A stretch of DNA of 64,000 nt, from contig BCJJ01000033.1 of assembly GCA_039545355.1 (NCBI GenBank), positions 1-64,000 on the forward strand. The letters are read 5' to 3'. A program made the translations under genes and the position numbers. This DNA comes from Trichosporon coremiiforme (Eukaryota > Basidiomycota > Tremellomycetes > Trichosporonales > Trichosporonaceae). Numbering within the stretch: the first letter of the stretch is position 1; each line of letters opens with the position of its first letter. Of this stretch, positions 44,103-55,833 are shown in pieces. The notes beneath the pieces are model-generated. The model searched no databases and was not told the origin of the DNA. It saw nothing but the letters and a program-made list of their open reading frames with translations.

Positions 44103-47100
44103 CTACACTACTGGTGATGCATCGCGGGCTCCGGCGCCGCCGGAGATCGTGCGTCGCCTGTTGGGTCGGTGGAAATACGTTGAAGGCGAGGCGGGTGGTT
44201 GCTCATCTTCTCCCAGAGGTGTATGTTCATCGTCATCGTTGTCGTCCTCCATGTCATCCCAGATGTGCTCATCTGGCAGCGCAATGATTCCTGTTCCCGT
44301 GTCAAACGACAGCCTCCTGGGGATCTCGGGTTCTTGACGAGGCTCTGGCGTGGGGTCGCGCCACGGGTTAGAGGGAGCGGAAGAGTAATCAGACGCGTAG
44401 GCTGGGTGCGAGTTCACAGTCAGACTGCTCTCGTCACGACGCACCCGAGACGCCTGGTCACTTGACGATCCCTCCACAGGTCCGCCCGTAAGCCAGTCGG
44501 TGGGAACTGAAGTTGAAGAGCTTGCCCGCGCGGAGTCGTCGGGCAATGTCTCAGGACCCCCGCCGTGACGGCGCAAGCGCTGAGCGACCTTGCGGCGGAA
44601 GGACAGCACGATGCCACGGCGTTGCGCTGCAGTGTCGCCAAATGCGGCGGGACGAGCCTTGCTGGGAAGCCAGGGCTTCGGGAGCTTCCCGGACAGCGCA
44701 GGGTGGGCGTATCTCCTCTTGCCCGTATTCAGAACCCCGTAATAGAAGTTACCCATTGGAGGTTGACTATAATCGGTACGTTTGTCGGCTGGCGCGACCC
44801 ACATAGTGTCGTCGTTGACAGCATAACGTCGATGGTTGAGGCCAGTAAGAGTGCCATGGTGTGCTGCGGCGCCTTCGCCTTCTGGGTGGAAGCCCGTTAT
44901 CTCATCGATGCTCTCCCCGCGCTCAACCTCGCAGATGCTGCTCAGGGCAGTGTACCTGCTGAGGGGCTCGAAGTCGCGCGACATCACGTAGCCCCAGAAT
45001 AGGGTGTAGGCAATGAGGGGTACCATGCACGCCACGTACCAGAAGTGCTTGGACAAGGACAGCAGTCCCGTCATGAACAGCTGGAAGATGATGAGCGCCA
45101 CGAGAATGCGGTCGAAGGTGATACGCCACGCCTCGCCGTTCGACTCGTACGGCTTGAAGTAGATGAACAAGAGCTTGTACTTGTAAACGAGATCTAAAAT
45201 AAGCATTCCTGCAAAGAAAGCAGAGAAAGGGTCTACACTTACAGGCCATTCCGAAAAAAATCGCACCGAAGACGAGGATTAGAGGTGAGACAATGCTGTA
45301 GACGAGGGTGACAGTGAAGATGAGCAACATCTGAGGGTACACCCAGCCGTAGTTGATACTCGGTGGAGCGTTGATTTCAGCGTAATCGCGAGGCGTCTTA
45401 GAGCCGAAGTGACCAGAGGGAGATCGGATGTAGCCCCAGGCGAGGTTGAAGAGAGGTCCGATGTTGAGAATCGACAGAGGCATCAAGCCAAGACCGTACA
45501 GCATGACATAAGAGATCATGAAGTAGCGGGCTTTCGATGTCCGAAGAGCAATTGCCAACTTTTCTGCAATCTTCGATGGATTGTCTGCCAGATCCCGTAC
45601 GAACTGCCAGTACGTGGTAGTGATCAGGAAAATGAAGAGAACGGTCATGAGAAGATAGAGGTAGTACCTGTGAGTTAGCGGAAGTCTCTCGCCGTGTATT
45701 TACTTTCTAGTCAACGAGTACTCGACAGCACTCTTCGACTTGAACCCTTGCTGGTAACATAGCCATTCCAAGAAAAAGGGAAGCAGACTGTTGAAGGAGA
45801 TCAGGATCAGAGTCGGGCCAGTGTTCTGGATGAATGCACCAGCGCGCGGGTTATTCTTCATGAAGCGCCACAGCCAAGGGGCAACCTTCTTGATTTCTTT
45901 GTCGGAAAGGAAAGCTCCAAAGAATGACACAGGGATCGCCCAGAACAACAGAAGCATCACCATGATCACCATAACTGCAGCGCTGCGAATGTGGCGTTCG
46001 CGGCTGGGCATGGCAACAGTGCTCCAGAGAACATCGCGCGGCTCCGGGGCGAGGGTCGTGACCATCTGCGAGTGCTCGTTGAAATGAACAACCTGAGCGG
46101 CCTCCTGGGCAGACTTTGCGTGCTCGAAGGTAATGAAGGCGACGTCTGTGGCGGGGAAAAGCCCCGTCTTGCGGAGCAGGCGGACGCCCTCGTCTGCTGC
46201 CCAGAACCTGTCCTCCCAGTACTGGATCGCATCAACCGCTCGGCTAATGACGCTGGGGCGCACTGTAGGGCGAGGCTTGGTGGACTTTACACCGGCATAC
46301 CGCAGCCTTAGACTCTCGGGGTCATCAGGCAGGTCTGAGGTGTCGACGTTCTCGTCCCCGGCATTGTTGCCAGCTTCATGGTTGTTGTCGTCCGTCTCGA
46401 CTAGCGCACCCTCAGAGATCATTCGGGGCCCTCCCTCGATACCGCCTTTCTGCTTGCGGTAGACCTCCGCATCGTAGCCAGGAACGTCGGCTGGGTTGCC
46501 GACCCACCGAGCCCAGGCTCGTTCAAGTTCCAGGAGGGCGTCTGTGCGCCTCCTCAACGCCTCTTTGAGAGCGCTCAGGTGACGGCAGATGCTGACGCTC
46601 TCAACCTCCCATCCGCAACCCTCAAAGTACTCTGCGAGAGCTCGATCGCCACGGTATTGCGGAGGAATATCGGTAACGAGCACAGTCCGAGACGGAACTG
46701 AGTGAATCAGTTGCAGTGCAAACGATTGGCGAGCAGCAACGAAGCGATGGAAGTAGCGGTGAAGGAAGCCAAGAAGGATCAGCGTGATGGTCCACGTCGC
46801 GATGAGTTGGAGCCCCGCGGGCATGACTGGGTCGACAAGAGCGTCGAAGAGCGTCTGGGGAAGGGTCGAATTGATCCCCGCCCAAGGTATGTCGAGGGTC
46901 GCAACGTGGGTACTGTTCGTGACAACATCCTTCGGGCCTGGTCCGACCTTACCCAGCTGTCGTCAACCATAGTCACCTTTGCAAGAACCTACCCAGGACT
47001 CAAATGGAAGCAATATGAGGGTGACGATCGCTGCTAGTCCCGCCAGAACTGAGAAGAACATAAAGGACATCCTGAAGAAGCTCAAAAGCTGCTGTCAGAA

Positions 47101-47624
47101 ACACGATTGCAGTCGCACTTACGACGGAGGCATCGAGGCCAACAGTCTGCAGTACGACGAAGTCACTCGTCTTCAGCGTAGGCATAATCCATCCAAAGAA
47201 ACGGTTTCCATTGGCCTTCAGGACGTCAGAGGTGTGTGCCAGAGCCGGAGAGAAGTCTGTCCCCGTTAGTGATATTCCAGAGCACCGCACTCACCCTTTA
47301 GCCTCGTACGAGGCATGTAAGCCACCGGCCATCGCGTCCTGAGGAAGCAGAAGAGAAGGAACGATGAGATGCCGATAGCTAGCGAGAGAGCGAGCTGAGT
47401 AGAGAACCATGGACCTGCATGTAAGCTAATGCTATCCATTTGCCACCGATGCTAACCTTCGAAGTTACCTAGATGTCAGCGCTGTCCTCCATCGACTATG
47501 TCTGTGCGGCCGTAGGGTGCCGACGCCTAGACATGAGCAACTTACGCCTAGGTGGAGTACCAGGAGGAAGGTCTGGGTCCGTGTCGTTGCCCTTGCCCAC
47601 GAGCACCGCTGTCCAGATCGACAT
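44103..47624 (-). CDS. Csc1/OSCA/TMEM63-type calcium-permeable channel
   Basis: Stress- or tension-gated cation channel family. Exons: 47624-47546, 47468-47457 (12-nt microexon), 47414-47295, 47256-47123, 47088-46993, 46956-45704, 45667-45243, 45193-44103; the phases close at 1069 residues. An N-terminal block holds TM helices (LALSLAIGISSFLLFCFL; FFSVLAGLAAIVTLILLPF; LIATWTITLILLGFL). A cytoplasmic part contains TVLVTDIPPQYRGD and ATDVAFITFEHAKSAQEA, with an acidic insertion. The core membrane block includes PSRERHIRSAAVM, LIATWTI-like helices, YYLYLLMTVLFIF, YGWVYPQMLLIFTVTLVYSIVSPLILVFGAIFF and AYLVYKYKLLFIYF. The tail of about 260 residues is polar. The intron at 47089-47122 is only 34 nt with a NAGNAG acceptor; the longer-exon choice would add one Gln. 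Confidence 0.92.
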
Positions 47625-48782
47625 GGTGTCGTGGAGAATGGTGTTATGATCTAGCGAAGACGTGACAACAAACGTACGGCTGTCTAATCGGCTTCGTCGG
47701 GTGGCAATGGACGAGCCGATGACGTCGTGCCTGAGCCGGTCACCGACGCGATCGTCTCGCGTGGCAAATGAGGTGGACTGAATTGTTCAACCTGATAAGG
47801 CGGTTGCCTCGATCGGCTCGCCCCCTTCGTGCAGTCTAAATTTCGGGATGCAGTCTGCAATGTCTCTTCGTACCATTGTCTCATCTTCATCTCCGACCAG
47901 CATCATGTCCTCATCGTAAGTGTCCTGTCCTGTTCTGTGCGCCTTTCGGTGTACGCTATAAATGAAGAGCGGAAGCGTTTTCCCCATTGGCACCTCTTGA
48001 CTCAGACTGAGTGACCTCTACCTCACCTCGAGTGAGGATAAGTCACCCGGTCGATGCTCTCACTGGACAATCTGATACAACACACGAAATCCTTCTTTTC
48101 GTATCACGAAGCTGACAAACAGTGTATCATAGATTCGATTATCCGTGAGGTACGACCCCTCTTTCCATTGTAGTTTAGAGTAGTGTATATGCGGATGTGA
48201 CGAGCTACTTTCGGGTCATTTGCAGATCGAAGTACATAAACTTTTGCTTTCCGCTGCACAATCACTCAGTTTTGTCTGCTTCTGCCTGATCACGTACATG
48301 GCATCGTTACAGCCTGATCGAGAGACTTCGTTCCTCGCGTCGCAGATGGGCAAGTCGCAGTGTCGCTGTTATGTCGTAACACTTCTCCGACAGGAAGGGC
48401 GAGGTACGGCAAGATGGCGTGGTCTGTAACACGGCTCGTGGAAAGCAGAGAATGCATACTAACTACACCTACAGATATGGAGGTTCTGGAGATCAGCGGG
48501 TTGTCAGTATGCGGTCAGTTTTTAGCTCGCAGATGCAAGGATGCAGCAAAGCTGCAACAGTTGTGCCCGAAGGCTGCGCGTTGCGCGGGTAGGAACAATG
48601 TCCCCGGGACCAGAAACTGGTGTAGACTCCTGTCGGGCAACCAGAGGCTGCACACAATCAGAGAGCCTCCGCGGTACACATTCATTTGTGCAACTGCCAG
48701 TGGGAGGTCCCCCGCGGGTTATAGGCCAATGAAGTGATATACATCCCATATCCCACACGCCCCTCTACTCTACGAGAGCAGC
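47625..48782. other. Intergenic gap upstream of the Csc1-like gene
   Basis: 1158 nt between the channel start (minus) and the L11 stop (minus). It should contain the channel promoter and the L11 3' UTR. An AT-richer stretch at about 48030-48330 stands out mildly against the GC-rich background. No gene found. Confidence 0.4.
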
Positions 48783-49665
48783 TTAGCGGGAGACGATACC
48801 GTCGAAGCGCTGCTTGAACCAGGCAACGGTCTGGTCGGGCTTAACCCTGTGGGGAGCACCGACACGGCCGACCTTCTGCTTGCGGCGGGCAATGCGCATG
48901 CCGGGGCGGCCCATGATGACGTAGAAGTCCATACCGAAGATACCGATTCCGGGGTCGTACTTGATACCGAGGTCGATGTGCTCGTCGATACCGAAACCGA
49001 AGTTGCCGGTCTCGGAGAAGTTGCGGCGGCGGAGTTCGTACTCCTTGACCTTGAGGGCGCGCTCAAGAACCTCCTCGGCCTTGGGGCCGCGGATGGTGAC
49101 GTGGCAAGCAATCTTCTCGTTACGACGGATCTGGAACGAACGGACGGTGTAGCGAGCCTTAGAGGTGACGGGGGTCTGACCAGTAAGCTGCTCGAGCACC
49201 TTGGAGGCACGAGTAAGACGGTCACCAGACTCTCCGACGGAGATGTCTGTAGGAAGTCAGCAGCCATTCAAGATTGTTGATCTGCGTTCGCAGAGTACGC
49301 ACTGATGACGAGCTTCTCGATGCGGAGCTCCTTCATCGGGTTGACGGGGGCGGACTTCTCGGCCTGACATTAGCGATCTTCCTTCGAAGGTTGGAAATCG
49401 TGTTCGACCGATCCCGCGCAATATCGATTCCAGCTCGTTCTCCGGACGCTCTGCTCCTCGGCACAACAGCCCCATCGATGAGCATTCCTCCCTCTCCGTC
49501 GTGACAGGTACACCGCACTTCCAAAGTCCTTTTCCCCTCTCGTACGAGCCACCGTCTACACACTCCTTCCCCCGCAGACTCTATCATGTCCGCTCCTCCG
49601 TCTCAGTCTCCTCTTCAATCGTTCGCGCGGGATCGGGGTCGGCAAGCATTTCTCGAACGTACCAT
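48783..49665 (-). CDS. RPL11: 60S ribosomal protein L11 (uL5)
   Basis: Large-subunit protein that contacts 5S rRNA at the central protuberance. The exons are an ATG-only exon (49665-49663), about 49363-49303, and 49246-48783; introns 299 nt and about 56 nt. The 175-residue product begins [18 protein letters not shown] and includes [59 protein letters not shown] and [14 protein letters not shown], all standard for L11. The start codon is followed at once by a GTACGT donor, and the next exon opens with GCCGAG, giving Met-Ala-Glu-Lys. Start codon at the exon edge is common in fungal ribosomal genes. The small middle exon edge may be off by one base. It is divergent from the F-box gene. Confidence 0.93.
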
Positions 49666-50529
49666 TTTGATGGACTGCGACGTTAGCAAGGTCTATGGGC
49701 ACCTCGGGCGGCTACTCACTGTGTTGATGGATGAGGATACCTATAGCACCACCACGGACAATCAACGAGACTGGCTGGTGAAACCTGAAAGCGGGCATCC
49801 GTGGGAAACCACAAAATCGTTAAGTCCGACACGAAACTTTCGCGACTTTTGCGGCGGCATCCACGTGGTTGAGTTTCCTTTCCGAGTATTATCCGTTGGC
49901 CCACCACATCCCGAGTTGCGCCTACAACGGTTGCATGTCGGCGGCGCATGCACTGCATGCGCTGCACCGCACCGGTACCTTTGACCTTCATGAAGTAGAG
50001 TGCCCGACGGCGGTCGCCCAGTTGGACTGCAAGATCACTTGCATCGTGGTTGCTACTGCATCTCCTGGGTGGGTAACTTCAAGGGACAGCGGGCTTGATC
50101 TGCATCGATACCACAGAGCACAGATGCTACCATAACTAGAATATGACGACGAGGTGGGCGCGTGAGGGAGAGCGGACCATCTTTCCGCTCGTGAGCTCCG
50201 ACCGTGTGTATCGCAATATTGATAGGACTCCTGAGACTCCCAGCGTCACAGCATCAAGCCCAGCGGTGCTCCCTTGCCGCTGACTGGCCAGCGATTGACC
50301 TCTGCGATCGATGACAGGGTACCGAGTTCGACGAAGTCGAGTTGCCGAGGTCTGTCAGGGACGGCAACCATACATCCGAACCGGCTACCCAAGCTGCCCC
50401 AGCCGGCGGTTACCGCGCTCACGAGCCCACGCTCAGTCACCCCGCTGCAATTGTCTCGTGACTGGGGTTAACGTCGAATCCTCCTTCCTCATCAACTGCA
50501 TCCTCCTCATCTCCTTGGACAGCAACCAT
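49666..50529. promoter_or_regulatory. Divergent region, RPL11 / F-box gene
   Basis: 864 nt between opposed start codons. The RPL11 promoter should lie just right of 49665. An in-frame extension of the F-box frame reaches an ATG at 50311, but the added residues look non-coding. A CT-rich run directly before 50530 fits a leader. Confidence 0.45.
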
Positions 50530-51552
50530 ATGCCCGCAACGTCACCCGCTTTCCGATTCCAAGACCTCGCCGTCGAACTTCAGTTCGCCATCCTCGACGA
50601 GGTTATTAGCCTATCGCCGTCTGATCTCTGCGCAGCTGCCGTCGTCTGCCAAACGTGGAACCAATATGTAACCCCCCACCTCTATCGACACATCACATTG
50701 ACCAAAACGAACCGCGAGGCCGTCTTCGCAGGACTTGGCCTCGACTATCTCTCGGCCTCTGCGCTCGAATCGCTCGCTGATGACGTGCCGGCTGCGGACA
50801 CGACCCCGAGCCGCAAGGTCCAAGCGCTGTCACATGTCAAAACGCTCGCTATTTCGGATTCAAGTGGTGCCCTTGCGCTGGTTGAGGCCCTGGTCACCCA
50901 CGCCGGGGTCTTGAGCAACGTCGAGGACATCTCCATTGGCTCTGCCTTGTTCCGCCATCTTGTCAACAGCGGTCTCGCGGCATTTGGACGACCGCGATCG
51001 GGCTCCGCCTTTGTGGGCGAAACGCTCGTGGCGCGGCTGAAGCCGAAACGCGTCCACATCGATTATCCGGCATCGCGAGTGCTTGGTTCGTCCGCATTCG
51101 ACCCCGTCCTCCTGGCACGCGTGCTGGCCGTCCTTATGATTGACTGGAACCCTGAGACCGTCGACTATCACGGAGTAGGCTCAGACTTCCCTCCGGTCCT
51201 GGGCGCCATGTCAAGAATCCACTGTGCTCCGTGCGTGCCGGCGGACGGAGAGTGGGACGATTGTGACGGCCTTGCCTGCGGCAGCCACGGAGCTCTCGTG
51301 AGGATGCACCTCCGACGGCTGTTCGGTCAGCACGCCCGAGACGAACTCCTTGAAGCTATCGCAGAAGGAGCCGACCCCACCGATGATGAAGACCTCGATC
51401 CCGACGATGTCCCCGATGCTCTCCATGCCAAGGTCGAGTATCACGGCGTCCCTTGCATCGTCGGTGCCGACATGGACGCGTTCCTGCGCAAGACCTTCGC
51501 CCATTGGCCGGTGGAGATTGATATCGGCGAACGCGTCGCCTTCTATCCTTAA
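50530..51552 (+). CDS. F-box domain protein of unknown target
   Basis: Single-exon protein of 340 residues. The N-terminus contains a weak F-box (FRFQDLAVELQFAILDEVI, CAAAVVCQTWNQYVTPHLYR), the pattern found in many fungal F-box proteins that recruit substrates to SCF ligases. The rest (about 60-340) has no recognised repeat. A Cys/His-rich segment (IHCAPCVPADGEWDDCDGLA followed by CGSHG) and an acidic run (DPTDDEDLDPDDVPDA) are notable. The frame extends 73 codons upstream to an ATG at 50311, but that part lacks codon bias and has unlikely composition, so 50530, preceded by a CT-rich leader, is preferred. Such genes are numerous and fast-evolving in this group. Confidence 0.75.
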   Translation: MPATSPAFRFQDLAVELQFAILDEVISLSPSDLCAAAVVCQTWNQYVTPHLYRHITLTKTNREAVFAGLGLDYLSASALESLADDVPAADTTPSRKVQALSHVKTLAISDSSGALALVEALVTHAGVLSNVEDISIGSALFRHLVNSGLAAFGRPRSGSAFVGETLVARLKPKRVHIDYPASRVLGSSAFDPVLLARVLAVLMIDWNPETVDYHGVGSDFPPVLGAMSRIHCAPCVPADGEWDDCDGLACGSHGALVRMHLRRLFGQHARDELLEAIAEGADPTDDEDLDPDDVPDALHAKVEYHGVPCIVGADMDAFLRKTFAHWPVEIDIGERVAFYP

Positions 51553-52098
51553 GTTCGGTCCATCGCTCGTTCTGACCATGGCCTATCCGTATGAAGGTCG
51601 CATCCGTTGTAAGATTATGTTGTAGAACAAGAAGACTGTGGCCACAAGAGAAGGAGCCATCTGAGTGTGAGAAATGAACGCTGAAGATTTTCCAGGCATT
51701 AGCATAAGTAGTGATAGCGAAGTGATGCATACTGCAGAAGAGTACGTTGGATAAGTATGCGTGAGCGCTCAGAGACATGCACGGCATATCCGGGTGACCC
51801 ATACGCGTTGAGGTACGGAGCGGGGGTGTCTGTGGGGTGGGTCCTCATTACCACTGGGGCGATGGGAGATAAGATGGAAAGAAGCCGAGGGTATGACGCT
51901 GGTACGGTGATCACGCAGTGACCCACAAATAGATTCGGAGCCGTCTTCCTCGCTCAACGGGCCGCACACGCAATTGCTGCACAGCATATCTCTCCATCCC
52001 CTAATCATCGCTCTGTTTGCCGTTCATCTTCTCTCTCGTCTATCGCTGAGATTGCAGTTCCGATCCGAGCCCATTGTCACCTGGAATCGAACAGCAAG
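51553..52098. other. Intergenic gap between two plus-strand genes
   Basis: 546 nt holding the F-box gene 3' UTR and the promoter of the glycosyltransferase gene. A pyrimidine-rich segment (about 51985-52050) lies before the start at 52099. No other feature seen. Confidence 0.4.
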
Positions 52099-55000
52099 AT
52101 GAGGACAGACAAAGCCCAACATCGGAGGGAAGGTCGCACCTCGAGCGTGGATGACCATTCCAGCGTCCAACCACCTCCGCCTTACACAGCTGCGCAGCCT
52201 GGGGCTGCAGCGGGGCCATCCACGCAGCCGCTCCATTCTGCTGCAACCCCTGGGTCTGACGATGTGCCCTCGGAGGGTGAGTGGCGAGAGCGATGCTGCG
52301 CTGACGAATCGTAGTGAAGGTGCCGTGGAACACTCAGATCAAGAACAGCAAGGTGCAAGTTGATTGTGACGATGTCAATCCTCCCCAAGTTGCTGGAACG
52401 AGTGCAGCGACGCCGACAGGCGCTGCTGCGATGGGCTTCGACAACTGTCCTCCCTTGAATGTGGTCATGTTCGCCGTTGGGTCTAGAGGTGCGTTATCCA
52501 GGGCTCGCGAAGCTAACAGCTAGGTGATGTGCAGCCGTACATAGCTCTTGCCCTACAACTTATCATGGACAGAGGGCACCGGGTCCGCATCGCTACGCAC
52601 GCAGCCTTTGCCGAGCTTGTCACCGAGGCGAGTGTTCGACTGGCCGGGTTGACCGACTCGAAAGGGGTGCCTCTCACGGGTCATCTGGAGCACTATGACA
52701 TCGGGGGCGCGCCAGCGCAGATGCTCCAGTACATGATCGGAGGTAAGCGCGACAGGTTGCTGTGCAGTCACTGATGGACAGACAGGAGCCAGCTTCTGGG
52801 AACGACTCCTCCAGGCGAGATGGGCAATTTGGTCGCGAAGCGGAAGGTCATGAGGCAGATGCTGATGGGATGCTACCGAGCTTGCTTCATGCCGTGTGAA
52901 AGCACCGGCGTTCCGTTCGCAGCTGATGCCATCATCAGCAATGCTGCAGCCGTAGGCAACATACACATCGCCGAGGCTCTCGGCATTCCCCTCACTATGT
53001 CCTACAGTGAGTCGTGGGAGTGAACACTCTCCGTGTGCTAACATAAAGCGGGGCCGTGGACACCGACAGCGGCCTTTCCCCATCCTCTGGTGACATTAGC
53101 GACCACACACAGTTCGCAAGTCCGGGACAATTACTCCAGCTATGTCATAGCGGACATATTGTGAGCTTCCCCGTCCTACAGTCGGCTGATGGCGAGATTG
53201 TACCAAGGATTGGGCGATGTCATCAATGACTTCCGCATAGTCACTCTTGGGCTCCCAGCACTCAGCCTGTCACGTATTCCGGAGGCCATCAGGGCACTTG
53301 GCATCCCCTGGACGTATGCCTGGAGCGAGTGTCTTCTGCCCAGGCCACAAGATTGGGCACGACATATCGGTGCGTCCATCAGGTGACGCCCATGCTAATG
53401 ATTAGATGTGGTCGGTTTCTTCCAGATGCCGCCCTCGTCCCAAGCTCCGCGGATCTCACAGGAGCTCTTCGAGTTTTTGGGTGACGGTAAACCTCCTATC
53501 TACTTCGGGTAGGCCCTGAAACAGTCTGCCACTGACTCCAGCTTCGGTTCCACCCCTATACGGGACCCCGAGGAGCTGACAAGTCAGTCCTGAAACGGGG
53601 ATGCCGCTGACGACGCAGATATCATATTTGCAGCTGCCAAGGAGACGGGCGTCCGTGCCATTCTCCACGCCACCTGGTTAGACTCGGCGCAAGGAGGAAG
53701 CAGTGTCTCTAAGGCGGTCTTCGTGGCGACGGGTTTGTTGGAATCTCTTTGCTAGCGATGCTTACAGTACAGATCCCCTCCCGCACAGCTGGTTGTTCGC
53801 GAAGGGCAGGGTGTTGGCCGTGTGCCACCACGGAGGTGCGTCACTACCAAGTTCTTGCTGACCTCCTCAGGTGCGGGGACTACGGCTGCCGGTCTCAGAG
53901 AGGGCCTTCCCACCATCGTTGTGCCATTCTTTGGAGATCAAACGTGCGTCTAGATGAGTGGAGTGGACACGCTAACTGGTCGGCAGCTCGTGGGGCAATG
54001 CAGTCCATGCCGCTGGCGCAGGTCCTCATCCCATCCCTGCAGAAAAGTTGACATCAACGCGGCTCGTAGAGGCGATAAGAGCTGCTCAATCGCCTGAGAT
54101 CCGTGCTGGGGCGGCGAGAATCGGCAAGAGGCTCAGCTCTGTCAACGGCGCGGCTGTAGGTGTGGAGAGCTTCTACCGTCATTTGCCACTCGGGAACATG
54201 ATGTGGGTGAAACTGTCTGCTGTCCGAGTAGCTTGCTCACAAACATACAGGTGTCAAATTGACTCCACTCAGCCAGCACGATGGTGGTGCCAAGAGTTTT
54301 TCGTTAGGGTATCGAATGTGGCAGCAGCCGTCATCATCGAGAACAAGTTCATGAGCTGGCGCTCGTTTACCCCTTACCGTGAGATTTTCGTGCGCGGATT
54401 CCGCTCATTGCTTTCACAGGCCCTATCGAGTACAATACTGGTGGATTCTACCGCGAGCCTCGCGATGCGCTTGATGGCACGGGGTCAAGCATTGGCACGC
54501 ATGCGGTGTCCGCGAAGAGCCAGCTTTATGCGCCGGTGCGTTGCGACAGCAGAAGTTGGCACGACTAATGGCACAGGCAAAGGACTTCAGCAATTCTCTC
54601 ATGGGTATACCTAAGGGTGAGTAACTACGCAGCTGCGGCCGCATGCTAACGACTATAGCGTCGTTTGACCTCGTAGGTCAGATCCAGGAGGGGTTCGACA
54701 ACGTGCCTGGATACTTTGGATCTGATGTTCGGCGCCGAGGCAAGGTGGACAATCTGCGGAGCGGCGTCAAGGAGGGAGCAAAGGGCTTTGCGTACGGGTT
54801 GGCGGATGGCCTTACTGGCCTCGTTACTGAACCCGTGAAGGGAGCCAAGGAGGGGGTGAGTCTGGACTCCTTTAAGCTTTGCAAGACTGACAGCGCAGGG
54901 GCTCGGTGGCGCCATCAGTGGCACCATCACCGGCAGTAAGCTGACAGTCGACTGAACCATCTGACCCCAGGTATCAATCTAGCGGCTCGCGTTACAGGCG

Positions 55001-55833
55001 GCGCGCTAGGAATAGTGACGCAGCCAACGGCAGGGCTGTTCCGATCTGCGCGCAAGACGTTGGCGCGGCACGGCGCAGTGGAGGCTCGGAGTGTCTTCTG
55101 CGACGCACGCGAACACGCCGCGCACGCTGAGGCTGCGAAGCTGGGAACGCAAGAGCGCAAGGAGCTGCTGGAAGCCTGGGAGCGGGTCACAGGGAGCTAC
55201 AGCATCAAGCAGCGTATGAAGGAGGAGAAGCAGCGCGTCGCCTCGCTGGACCAGCACTTCCGCGCCGGTGGGCTGAGTAGCCGCCCATCCAACAACCCGC
55301 CTGAGCGCCGCAGCAGCTGGAGCTCAGACCTCGGGCGCAGGGGCAGTCTGGGCTCGGTCATGTCGCGCATGAAGGGAAAGGGGAAGGAGAAGCAGCAGTC
55401 GGACACGTCGTCCAACGAGACCGCCACGCCGGCGCGCTCTGTCCATTCCCGCACCACGAGCTCCAACAACCCCTATCAGCGTGAACGCGAACAGCGTATT
55501 CCGGGCAGCTACGACTCGTATGTGGCCGACGAGAAGCATCGCTCAGGAGAGAGCTCGTCGCAAACCTCGCCCCGCGGCGAACACAGCGGTCTGCCCCAAG
55601 CACGCCGCGACAGTCGCATCAGCCTCAACAGCGGCATGGACGTTGCTCTCGCCGGCACAACGGACAGATGGTTCGGGAGTACGAGCAGCCTCGGCGGACT
55701 GTCAACGCTGACGGCTTCGGTAACGGGGCGCTCGGGGCGCGAAATGCGTGAAGACTCACCCATCACCCCGGAGGTCCGCGGCCGAGCCCTGCGCAAAGGG
55801 AAGGGGAAGGAAAAGGGGCAGGAGAAGGAGTGA
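52099..55833 (+). CDS. Sterol-glucosyltransferase-like protein (GT1/GT28 fold) with VPS13-like tail
   Basis: Eighteen exons: 52099-52276, 52315-52488, 52524-52742, 52815-53006, 53049-53160, 53197-53369, 53406-53508, 53542-53582, 53619-53732, 53773-53835, 53871-53943, 53987-54202, 54251-54378, 54420-54535, 54577-54616, 54659-54855, 54899-54935, 54971-55833; 1012 residues. The N-terminal GT28 fold starts NVVMFAVGSRGDVQPYIAL and includes HRVRIATHAAF and GPWTPTAAFPHPL. The donor-binding half has PIYFGFGSTPIRDPEEL and VCHHGGAGTTAAGLREGLP with GDQTSWGNAV. These match UGT80/Atg26-type UDP-glucose:sterol transferases, but the GRAM/PH modules of Atg26 are absent. After this comes a glycine-periodic segment (GLTGLVTEPVKGAKEG, GLGGAISGTITG, ARVTGGALGIVTQPTAGL) and a disordered basic tail. 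Introns are 33-72 nt. Acceptor substrate is inferred. Confidence 0.88.

Noticed and set aside
50311..50529. 73-codon N-terminal extension of the F-box protein
   Set aside because: Added residues lack codon bias and look like translated leader; the F-box begins shortly after ATG 50530.
53161..53181. 21-nt intron using the first CAG in the glycosyltransferase gene
   Set aside because: Below any credible intron length and inserts five residues in a conserved stretch; the 36-nt alternative fits the family.
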